A stretch of 64,000 nt of DNA, from assembly GCA_934096585.1 (NCBI GenBank), contig CAKOMG010000005.1:62001-126000 (forward strand), read 5' to 3'. Under the pieces are notes generated by a model. The model did not search any database. It had not been told where the DNA came from and saw only the letters and a list, made by a program, of their open reading frames with translations. A program made the translations under genes and the position numbers. The DNA comes from an uncultured Bacilli bacterium. GTDB lineage: Bacteria; Bacillota_I; Bacilli_A; ML615J-28; CAG-698. Below, in pieces: positions 54,967-62,854 of the stretch; within the stretch, counting starts at the first letter, position 1; each line of letters begins with the position of its first letter.

Positions 54967-55621
54967 TTTCTTCCACCAACTCATATACAGCTGTTGTTAT
55001 ATCAACAACTTCAAATGATCCCTTTTTAATACAAATACCGAAAAAATACTTCTTGCTAATACCATTTGATACTCTTGCTTTTCCAACAATTTTTAAAGTT
55101 ACTTTTTTTCCTGGATAAATAGCTACACTCATTTTTCCAGACTCCGTTGTTTTTGTATATTCTTCATTTTCATATTCCACCGTCAAACTTCCATTTGTGG
55201 TTATATCTCCTGTTTTTCCTTTAAATACATCTTTTATCCCAATAGTTCCAGAGATACTAACACTAACATCTTTATAATGGACAGTTTCCAAATTGTAAGT
55301 AAAAACATATGATTCATTAGTTTTATTACTTCTTGAAAATATTGTATCACTTTCATAAGTGGCTGGAAAATATTTATTAAAAAGTTTTTCCTTTGTCCCA
55401 AATAATTTTCTCGATAAATGTTTCAATTCATTTTCAATGTAATTTGGATTGATATCAATCAATATTTTATCATTATGCTTGGTATCGTCTGGAATCAGTT
55501 TTTTAAATTGCCTATGACCAGTTTCTGAGTAGCTCTCTATTTTTGTTCTTTCAAAAGTTGTTGTATTAGGTTTAATTGAATAACCCGTTAAAATAATAAA
55601 AAATAACAATAATAATTTCAT
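54959..55621 (-). CDS. Exported protein, first gene of the ABC cassette
   Basis: 220-aa protein with a short hydrophobic signal sequence (LLLLFFIILTGYS) lacking a lipobox Cys. The mature part is polar at first, then beta-rich (VSVSISGTIGIKDVFKGKTGD, MSVAIYPGKKVTLKIVG). It could be an extracellular binding or cargo protein for the ABC transporter; this is inferred only from position. GAGGAGG precedes the ATG. No relatives recognised. Confidence 0.65.
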   Translation of the reverse strand: MKLLLLFFIILTGYSIKPNTTTFERTKIESYSETGHRQFKKLIPDDTKHNDKILIDINPNYIENELKHLSRKLFGTKEKLFNKYFPATYESDTIFSRSNKTNESYVFTYNLETVHYKDVSVSISGTIGIKDVFKGKTGDITTNGSLTVEYENEEYTKTTESGKMSVAIYPGKKVTLKIVGKARVSNGISKKYFFGICIKKGSFEVVDITTAVYELVEENA

Positions 55622-55677
55622 TAATTATCCTCCTCGATAATATAATTACCGAATATATTTAAAATTACTTTTTAATA

Positions 55678-55708
55678 TTAAAAAATCCACTAATTAATTA
55701 GTGGATTT
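55678..55708 (-). terminator. Terminator of pepP
   Basis: Perfect 11-bp stem AAATCCACTAA/TTAGTGGATTT with a TTAA loop; T-rich continuation on the minus strand; overlaps the coding end. Confidence 0.82.
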
Positions 55709-56974
55709 ATTATTTTTTTTCATATATTCTTCGATTTCATCAATTTCTTTAATAATGTCTTTACTTAAATTAATGCAACCATCTTGTGTAATTAATACAT
55801 TGTCTTCTATTCTTATGCCAATGCCTTCATTTTCAAGATATAATCCTGGTTCAACTGTCATTACCATACCTGGCTCAAATTTCACTTTTCTTAAATCCGG
55901 ATCATGAGTATCTAGACCTGTTGAATGTCCAATAGAATGCCAGTAGTAATTAATTAATTCTTCATCTTTTTTAATTAAGCCAATTTGTTTTAAGCCTTTT
56001 ATTAAAAGTTTATTTGCAAAATTATTATATTCATCCCATGATAAACCTGGCTTTAAAAATTTGATACATTCTTTGTTACAATTTAAAACAATTTCATATA
56101 TTTGTTTTTGGCGTTCAGTAAAATGACCATTAGCTGGGTATGTACGAGAAATGTCTGAAATATAATAATCAGTGCAACATCCTAAATCAAATAAAACTAA
56201 CTCATTATCTTTGACGATTGTATTATTATCAATATAATGTAATACAGTAGCATTTTTACCTGCAGCACAAATTGTTTCAAATGAAACAGGTTTTTGACCA
56301 TGATATTTTATATAACTATCATAATATGTTTCGATTTGATATTCATATAATCCAGGTTTAATGTTACTCATAACATTTTCTAATGCGCCTTTTGTCACAT
56401 CAATGCTTTCTTGCATTTTTGCAATTTCTTCAGGATATTTATTCATACGTAAGCGCACAATTTTAGTATATGCATTTTCAATTTTTATTTCAGGATACAT
56501 TTTCTTAAATTTATGTGAAAAAGATAATGCTTTTGTGGAATAGTCAAGATCATTTCTTCTTTCTAAATCCAAATATAAAGATGTTAATCCTTCGCATGCT
56601 TTTCTCGATGAATTAAATAAACTATAAACTAAAGACTCAAAAGAATCTAAATATAAAACTTTATCTACCCCTGAAATTTCTTTAGCTTCTTCTTTTGTTA
56701 GTTTCATACCAACCCATTTGGACATTACCTCGTCATTTTCTTCAACTAACAAATACTCTTTATAATCATTGTTATTTTCTCCTTTTACAAGTACTAAAAT
56801 AACATTAGCTTGATCAATACCAGTTAAATAGTAAAAATTTCTATTGACAGAAAATTTAAAATCTTGATCTGCACTTCTTTGATAAACTACACCAGAAAAT
56901 AAAATAGTCGCTGAATGTTCATGAATGCTTTCAATATATTTTCTTCGATTATTAATATAAAATTCTTTTTTCAT
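55694..56974 (-). CDS. Xaa-Pro aminopeptidase (aminopeptidase P, M24B)
   Basis: 426-aa metallopeptidase removing an N-terminal residue before proline. An N-terminal AMP_N domain (to about residue 130, FLYL-like FYYLTGIDQAN) is followed by the pita-bread catalytic domain. Metal ligands: Asp in VLFDLGCC, Asp in YISDISRTYP, His in HSIGHSTGLDTHD, Glu in MTVEPGLY and Glu in IRIEDNVLIT. Gene neighbours give no pathway. AGGAGG precedes the ATG. Confidence 0.93.
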   Translation of the reverse strand: MKKEFYINNRRKYIESIHEHSATILFSGVVYQRSADQDFKFSVNRNFYYLTGIDQANVILVLVKGENNNDYKEYLLVEENDEVMSKWVGMKLTKEEAKEISGVDKVLYLDSFESLVYSLFNSSRKACEGLTSLYLDLERRNDLDYSTKALSFSHKFKKMYPEIKIENAYTKIVRLRMNKYPEEIAKMQESIDVTKGALENVMSNIKPGLYEYQIETYYDSYIKYHGQKPVSFETICAAGKNATVLHYIDNNTIVKDNELVLFDLGCCTDYYISDISRTYPANGHFTERQKQIYEIVLNCNKECIKFLKPGLSWDEYNNFANKLLIKGLKQIGLIKKDEELINYYWHSIGHSTGLDTHDPDLRKVKFEPGMVMTVEPGLYLENEGIGIRIEDNVLITQDGCINLSKDIIKEIDEIEEYMKKNNKSTN

Positions 56975-56988
56975 AATAATGCTCCTCC

Positions 56989-58167
56989 TTATACATAATC
57001 TTTATCTATATTTAAAATAACATGAATGATTGTTCCTGTTATTCTTTCACATTTTTCCTTAACTTCATTGATAATCAATTGCTTTAACACTTCATCTTCA
57101 ATTGAAAATTTACGTGGTATAACAACATCAAATAACACATTAATATGAGTAGTCCCCTTAACAATTCTAAAATCATGAAAAGAAATTTGGTTACTTATAT
57201 TCAATAAAACTTCTAAAACAACTTCTTTTAATTTATTAGTCAATTCATCATGTGTTTGAATTGGATCTAAATGAATCGTCATTAAAACTCCATATTGTTC
57301 TTTAAAATCTCTTTCAATATTATCAATCATATCGTGGCTGGTCAATAAATCTTCATTACTATCTACTTCTACATGAACAGTAATAAATGTTTTATCAGGT
57401 CCATAATTATGTATTAACAAATCATGAATACCTAAAACTCCATCATAACTTTGTAACTTTGATACAATTGCTTGAGTATAACTTTTCTTTGGGGATTCAC
57501 CAATTAAAGGTGATGAAGCTTGTTTAATCAATGATATACCATTAATCACAATATAAATTGATACGCCAAGTCCAAACCAAGCATCCAAATTCGTTCCCCA
57601 AATTTTGAATATAACAATGGATATTATAACAACAAATGTTTTTATACAATCGTTTAAACTGTCTTGTGCTGTTGCATCAATTGCACTAGAATCAATTTTT
57701 TTGGCAGTGCGCTTGTAAAAAATCAATTGAAACAATTTGATCAAAATCGATCCACTAAGAACAGAAATTAAAACTATAAAATTATCAATTTTGATTGTTG
57801 AAGAATTAATGATATTTTCAATTGAAGTCCTACCTAGCATTACACCAATTAATAATATCAAAATTGAAACAATCATACCCGAAATATATTCTATTCTTTC
57901 ATGACCAAATGGATGTTCCGAATCTGCTGGTAAAGATGCCAATTTAAATCCAATTAAAGTAACAACGCTTGATGCTGAATCACTCAGATTATCAATTCCA
58001 TCCGCAATAATAGAAATACTACCAGAAATAAAACCAATTACTAGTTTAGCAATGCTAAGCAAAACATTAGACACTATACCAATAGTACTACACATAATTC
58101 CATAAGCTTTTCTTACTTTTTCATTTTTTACATCTTTGTAATTTTTAATAAATATTTTTTCTAACAT
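56989..58167 (-). CDS. Cation diffusion facilitator (CDF) metal transporter
   Basis: 392-aa CDF exporter, probably Zn, Mn or Fe in exchange for protons. Six-helix membrane domain with ISIIADGIDNLSDSASSV in helix 2, EHPFGHERIEYISG after it, and a second Asp pair in AIDATAQDSLNDC in helix 5. The C-terminal cytoplasmic domain (about 215 onward) is longer than usual and has a second ferredoxin-like segment (about 310-390). The DxxxD pairs alone do not fix metal specificity. Confidence 0.9.
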   Translation of the reverse strand: MLEKIFIKNYKDVKNEKVRKAYGIMCSTIGIVSNVLLSIAKLVIGFISGSISIIADGIDNLSDSASSVVTLIGFKLASLPADSEHPFGHERIEYISGMIVSILILLIGVMLGRTSIENIINSSTIKIDNFIVLISVLSGSILIKLFQLIFYKRTAKKIDSSAIDATAQDSLNDCIKTFVVIISIVIFKIWGTNLDAWFGLGVSIYIVINGISLIKQASSPLIGESPKKSYTQAIVSKLQSYDGVLGIHDLLIHNYGPDKTFITVHVEVDSNEDLLTSHDMIDNIERDFKEQYGVLMTIHLDPIQTHDELTNKLKEVVLEVLLNISNQISFHDFRIVKGTTHINVLFDVVIPRKFSIEDEVLKQLIINEVKEKCERITGTIIHVILNIDKDYV

Positions 58168-58232
58168 TTTAACCCTTTTATATTATTTTACTCTTTCTTA
58201 TATGTAATTTCAATAAATATGATAATTTAAAT

Positions 58233-58257
58233 TAAAAACTCAACATTCAATGTTGAG
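58233..58257 (-). terminator. Terminator of acpP
   Basis: Stem CTCAACAT/ATGTTGAG with a TTGA/TCA-type short loop, followed by TTTTT on the minus strand. Confidence 0.78.
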
Positions 58258-58265
58258 CCAATATT

Positions 58266-58493
58266 TTATTTTTCCAATTTTTCTAAGTATTCAACAATAT
58301 CAGAAACTTTTTTAATTTTCATAGCAGAATCATCATCAATAGATAAATTAAATTCATCTTCTAAAGCCATAATTAATTCAACAGCATCTAATGAATCTGC
58401 ACCTAAGTCTTCTGTTAATCTTGAATCCATAGTTATAATATTTTTATCAATATCCATTTCTCTGGCAATAATTTCTTGCACTTTTTCAAACAT
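58266..58493 (-). CDS. acpP: Acyl carrier protein
   Basis: 75-aa acidic ACP with the phosphopantetheine site DSL in EDLGADSLDAVELIMALEDEF. Start ATG 58493 lies 8 nt after GGAGG; the longer in-frame extension (25 residues upstream) covers the promoter and is not real. It has its own consensus promoter and follows a lipid kinase gene; no fab genes are nearby. Confidence 0.95.
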   Translation of the reverse strand: MFEKVQEIIAREMDIDKNIITMDSRLTEDLGADSLDAVELIMALEDEFNLSIDDDSAMKIKKVSDIVEYLEKLEK

Positions 58494-58520
58494 TCTAAGT
58501 TCCTCCGTAATTATAATAAT

Positions 58521-58549
58521 ATTATATATGAATTTTACTAAAAAGTCAA
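58521..58549 (-). promoter_or_regulatory. Promoter of acpP
   Basis: TTGACT (minus 58549-58544), 17-nt spacer, perfect TATAAT (58526-58521), 28 nt upstream of the ATG. Confidence 0.85.
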
Positions 58550-58568
58550 GAATAAAGTAATGAATCAA

Positions 58569-59477
58569 TTATTCATATTGCTTCGGTACAATAAATTTAA
58601 TTGCTCCAGTAATCACTTTAATTTCTACTTCTTTTGTTCTTCCACATTCACCATCTAGTCCATAAACAATATCTTTTTGCGATTCTAATTTTATTGAATG
58701 GCATTTATAATACTTGCATACTGCATCATATTTTGGCATATTTACATATTCGCCACTTTTATAATTGTTTACCATTTTAACAAACTTAAAACGTGACATT
58801 CTTTTAACAACTACTGCATCAATAATACCATCATAAATGCTAGCACGAGGCAAGCAATAATACCCTCCTCCGCAACAAATACCATTACCTGCTGCAGTAA
58901 GTAAAAGTTTACCATCAAATTCTAATTTATTGTCAATATATACTTTACAATTTTGTTTCATTTTAAATATTAAACTATAAACAAGACCTAAATTGTAAGC
59001 CATCTTTCCGCTTACTAAAGGCCATTTTTTAAACTTATTCATATTGTATGCAACAGATGCATCAAAACCTAAATTACAAATGTTAATAGTTAATCTTCCA
59101 TTAACTTCAAGTAAATCTATTTCTTTTTCTTCACCATTGATAATATTTAAAATATCACTAAAATAATTTTCTTTCCCAAATACTTTAATAAAATCATTTC
59201 CTGTACCGCATGGATAAACAGATACAGCTACATCTTTAAATCCATAAGCCCCATTCACTACTTCATTCAATGTCCCATCTCCACCACATGCATAAAATCT
59301 TAAACTATCTGTTTTATTTTCACATCTTTCTTTCACATATCTAATTGCATCACCTACACATGTAGTGTTGTATATTGTATAATGTATATTACTACAATTT
59401 TTTTCTAAATATTCTTTAATGTAAGGGGTATTATCTTTCTTTCCTGATTTAGGATTAACTATAAATATATGTTCCAT
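58569..59477 (-). CDS. Diacylglycerol kinase family lipid kinase (YegS/DgkB type)
   Basis: 302-aa soluble lipid kinase. Motifs: NPKSGKK at the N-terminus, YACGGDGTLNEVVNG (nucleotide loop), YPCGTGNDF, GNGICCGGGYY and VYGLDGEC in the C-terminal half. Such enzymes phosphorylate diacylglycerol or a related lipid and recycle it into phospholipid synthesis. The gene sits 11 nt after a hypothetical gene and upstream of acpP. GGAGG precedes the ATG. Confidence 0.9.
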   Translation of the reverse strand: MEHIFIVNPKSGKKDNTPYIKEYLEKNCSNIHYTIYNTTCVGDAIRYVKERCENKTDSLRFYACGGDGTLNEVVNGAYGFKDVAVSVYPCGTGNDFIKVFGKENYFSDILNIINGEEKEIDLLEVNGRLTINICNLGFDASVAYNMNKFKKWPLVSGKMAYNLGLVYSLIFKMKQNCKVYIDNKLEFDGKLLLTAAGNGICCGGGYYCLPRASIYDGIIDAVVVKRMSRFKFVKMVNNYKSGEYVNMPKYDAVCKYYKCHSIKLESQKDIVYGLDGECGRTKEVEIKVITGAIKFIVPKQYE

Positions 59478-59488
59478 TATTCCTCCGA

Positions 59489-60205
59489 TTAATTTAATGT
59501 GTATAATTGTTTTTTTATCAAATTATAAAAGCCAATATCAATATCATTTAATAGTGTAAGTGGCAAATTCTTAATTAATTGATCAACTATATTAATCAAT
59601 ATTAAAACTGTTTCAATAGTTTGACCAAATTTAATATTTTTAAAAACTGTTTCTAAATTTGCATAATTCTTTTTATCCATCGTTTTTCTTAAATCTTTAT
59701 ATTCTTTTTTTGCATTATATGAATCAAAGAACGCACGATAAATAATAATGAAATTATCAACAACTTTAATAGTTTTATGAAAACTATATATCGTATCTTC
59801 TTGTTTTCTAGCGTTATAATACTCTATTAAACTATAAATAAACTTATTAATTTGGATGATTAATTCCTTATTTGTTAAGGCATCATTAATTGGAATTTGT
59901 ATATTATTTTTATTAATTAACATTTTAACATTATGGTTTATTTTATAATTATTTGAACATTCAAATTTTAAAAATAAATTATTTTCATAATATACAAAAA
60001 TAGAATTATCTGTTAGTTCATAATGAATAATCGGTTTAATTGTTATAAAGAAATCAAGGTAATGATTCAAAAATCTTTTTATATCGCCCTCAATTAAGCA
60101 ATTCAAAAACAAAATATTTTCACTTTCTTGACTTAAATACAATCCTATGATATTATCATCTAGTTTCATTTTTTCTTGAATAGTAACAATTATATCATTA
60201 GCCAT
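59489..60205 (-). CDS. Hypothetical protein, possible degenerate nucleotidyltransferase-like
   Basis: 238 aa, soluble, no clear family. The first ~85 residues form an alpha/beta pattern (IIGLYL...ILFLNCLIEG...SIFVYYENNLFLKFEC), and the rest is predominantly helical. This resembles the NTase-plus-helical-domain layout, but the GS...DxD catalytic motif is absent, so the likeness is weak. GAGG precedes the ATG and it runs 11 nt ahead of the lipid kinase gene. I infer no function. Confidence 0.6.
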   Translation of the reverse strand: MANDIIVTIQEKMKLDDNIIGLYLSQESENILFLNCLIEGDIKRFLNHYLDFFITIKPIIHYELTDNSIFVYYENNLFLKFECSNNYKINHNVKMLINKNNIQIPINDALTNKELIIQINKFIYSLIEYYNARKQEDTIYSFHKTIKVVDNFIIIYRAFFDSYNAKKEYKDLRKTMDKKNYANLETVFKNIKFGQTIETVLILINIVDQLIKNLPLTLLNDIDIGFYNLIKKQLYTLN

Positions 60206-60296
60206 TAAAATAACCTCTATGTTATATTATAACATTTTTTACTTTAAAAATAAAGAATAAAAAATAAAAAAATATCTAAATAAATAGTTCCTATGT

Positions 60297-60328
60297 AAAA
60301 GACTACTAACATTTTATAGTTAGTAGTC
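60297..60328 (-). terminator. Terminator of tex
   Basis: Perfect 10-bp stem GACTACTAAC/GTTAGTAGTC with an 8-nt loop and TTTT on the minus strand. Confidence 0.85.
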
Positions 60329-60335
60329 ATATTTT

Positions 60336-62582
60336 TTAATGTTTGCTTGGATCAATCATTGTAAGTTCTAAACGGTTCTTTCTTAGGTCAACTGATACTA
60401 CCCATACAGTAACAATTTGGCCTACACTTACAACATCTAATGGATGTTTAATGTGTTTTTTACTAATCTTAGAAATATGAACTAATCCATCTTCATGAAC
60501 ACCGCAATCAACAAACACACCAAAGTCAACAACATTTCTAATTGTTCCTTGTAATTCCATTCCTGGCTTTAATTGTGATAATTCAATAATATCTTGTTTT
60601 AAAATAGGTTTATCGAATTCATCACGTGGGTCTCTTAGTGGAGCAATAAAGGCATCTAGAATATCATTAAATGTATACTCACCAATTCCTAAGCCTTCTA
60701 ATAGAGCTTTTCTATCTGCTTTTTTGATTGCTTCTTTTAGCTCATCTGTACCGATTGCATCTTTTGTGAACCCTAATTTTTCAAGAATTTTAGTTGCTGC
60801 TTCATAACTTTCTGGGTGAATAGCAGTCATATCAAGTTTTTCATTTCCATCTGGAATACGCAAAAAACCTATTGCTTGTTCTAATGTTTTAGCGCCAATT
60901 CCTTTAATATTTAAATCAGAACGATTGTTGAACTTACCATTTGCATCACGATAAGCAACTATTGTTTTTGCGGATTTTGCATTTAATCCTGCAACACGTT
61001 GTAATAGATAAATAGATGCACTATTTACATTTACACCAACACTATTAACAGCTCCTTCAACAACAAAGTCTAATTGGCTACTCAATTTAGTTTGGTTAAC
61101 ATCATATTGATATTGACCAACACCAATTGATTTTGGGTCAATTTTAACAAGTTCTGCTAATGGATCTTGAAGACGTCTTGCAATAGATACTGCACTTCTT
61201 TCTTCAACTGAGAAATCAGGGAATTCTTCTCTTGCTAAATCACTTGCTGAATAAACAGATGCACCTGCTTCATTAACAATAATATAATCAACATGTTTAT
61301 TCATTGCTTGTAATGTCTTTTCTAGTTTTTTCAATGTGTTAGCAACAAATGCTTCAGTTTCACGGCTTGCTGTACCATTACCCATAGCAACAATTTCACA
61401 ATCATATTTCAACAAAAACTCAGTAAATTTTTGTTCTGCTTGTAAATATCTTTCTGGTGGAACAACTTCATCTTTATTCTTTTGATGTGGATACATAACT
61501 CCTTTATCCAAGAATTTACCTGTAGCATCAACTACCGCTAACTTACAACCAGTTCTAAATGCTGGGTCAACACCTAATACAACTTTTCCTTTCATAGGTG
61601 GAGTTAATAAGTATTTTTTCAAGTTTTCACCAAATACATGAATTGCTTGTTCTTCAGCTTTATCTTTTAAATCAGCTCTAATTTCACGTTCGATTGAAGG
61701 TTTAATTAAACGTTTATAAGCATCTTCGACAGCAAGACGAACATAAGGAACAGTAATTGCTTTATCATTTAAAATAATTTTCTTAGATAAGAAATTTAAT
61801 ACATATTCTTGATCTTCTTTTATAAATACTTTTAACACTTTTTCAGACTCGCCTCGATTTAATGCTAAAACACGATGTTCTTTAATTTCTGAAATTGGTT
61901 CTTCATATTTATAATACATTTCATAAGTTCTCTTTTCATCAAGAGATGGATCTTTAACTTCACTAGCAAGAAATGCTTTTCTTTCTAAATAGCTTCTAAT
62001 CCATTTACGATATTTTGCTTCATCTGAAACCATTTCCGCAATAATATCTTCAGCTCCTTGTAATGCTTCTTTAACATCTTTTACTACTAAACCATCTTTA
62101 ACTTGTGCTTCAGTTGGTTCAACTGTAACATACTTTTTAGCTTCTTCTTCCACATTTCCTTCTGTTGGAAAAGATAATAAGTATTCAGCTAAAGGTTCTA
62201 AGCCCTTACGTTTAGCATCAGTAGCTCTTGTTTTTTTCTTTTCTTTAAATGGACGATAAATATCTTCTAATTCACTTAATTTATTAGAATTAATAATTGA
62301 TGTTCTTAATTCTTCTGTTAACTTACCTTTTTCTTCGATAAGACGTATAATATCTTCTTTTCTTTCAGCCAACTTTTGTCCATATTCCCATTCAGTATAA
62401 ATTGAACGAATCTTTTCTTCGTCTAATCCGCCAGTTGCTTCTTTACGATAACGTGCGATAAAAGGAACAGTACCACCATCTTCAATTAATTTTAATACAG
62501 CTTGAATTTGAGGTATTTTAACATTTTGTTCAACTGAAATCTTATTTAACAATTGATCATTAATATAATTATTTTCTACCAT
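60336..62582 (-). CDS. tex: Tex-family RNA-binding transcription accessory protein
   Basis: 748-aa Tex protein. The N-terminal helical region has GGTVPFIARYRKEATGGLDEEKI; a central YqgF/RNase H-like domain follows with GVDPAFRTGCKLAVVD and GNGTASRETE; then helix-hairpin-helix motifs (LNAKSAKTIVAYR, IKGIGAKTLEQA) and a C-terminal S1 domain (GMELQGTIRNVVDFGVFVDCGVHEDGLVHIS). Tex binds nucleic acids and is conserved in bacteria; its precise role is unsettled. GGAGG precedes the ATG. Confidence 0.96.
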   Translation of the reverse strand: MVENNYINDQLLNKISVEQNVKIPQIQAVLKLIEDGGTVPFIARYRKEATGGLDEEKIRSIYTEWEYGQKLAERKEDIIRLIEEKGKLTEELRTSIINSNKLSELEDIYRPFKEKKKTRATDAKRKGLEPLAEYLLSFPTEGNVEEEAKKYVTVEPTEAQVKDGLVVKDVKEALQGAEDIIAEMVSDEAKYRKWIRSYLERKAFLASEVKDPSLDEKRTYEMYYKYEEPISEIKEHRVLALNRGESEKVLKVFIKEDQEYVLNFLSKKIILNDKAITVPYVRLAVEDAYKRLIKPSIEREIRADLKDKAEEQAIHVFGENLKKYLLTPPMKGKVVLGVDPAFRTGCKLAVVDATGKFLDKGVMYPHQKNKDEVVPPERYLQAEQKFTEFLLKYDCEIVAMGNGTASRETEAFVANTLKKLEKTLQAMNKHVDYIIVNEAGASVYSASDLAREEFPDFSVEERSAVSIARRLQDPLAELVKIDPKSIGVGQYQYDVNQTKLSSQLDFVVEGAVNSVGVNVNSASIYLLQRVAGLNAKSAKTIVAYRDANGKFNNRSDLNIKGIGAKTLEQAIGFLRIPDGNEKLDMTAIHPESYEAATKILEKLGFTKDAIGTDELKEAIKKADRKALLEGLGIGEYTFNDILDAFIAPLRDPRDEFDKPILKQDIIELSQLKPGMELQGTIRNVVDFGVFVDCGVHEDGLVHISKISKKHIKHPLDVVSVGQIVTVWVVSVDLRKNRLELTMIDPSKH

Positions 62583-62811
62583 ATTTTCCTCCGTTTACAT
62601 TATAATATTATACCAAAAAACGCTCTAAAAAGCAATGAAAAAAAACATAAATTAGTTCTTTTACTAAATGTTTTTTAAGAAGTAATTTCTATGCTAATTG
62701 CATATATTTTATGCTATTATTATTCGTATTTTGTATATTTTTGTTAATGATTTTATAGTTTTCTTATTTTTCTTTCAAAAGCACACACTTTTAAACTATT
62801 TTTTTTGGTCG
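62583..62811. other. Short non-coding gap between tex and cinA
   Basis: AT-rich sequence with the tex promoter region at its left. I see no credible ORF, RNA motif or repeat beyond the cinA terminator that follows it. Confidence 0.5.
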
Positions 62812-62843
62812 AAAAAAGCTATATCAAAGCAAGTTGATATAAC
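62812..62843 (-). terminator. Terminator of cinA
   Basis: 10-bp stem GTTATATCAA paired with TTGATATAGC (one G-U), 5-6-nt loop, then TTTTTT on the minus strand. Confidence 0.78.
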
Positions 62844-62854
62844 TTATAATCTTA

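Noticed and set aside
59489..60205. Paired NTase for the HEPN protein
   Set aside because: The NTase active-site motif is missing and the gene is 32 kb away in an unrelated operon.
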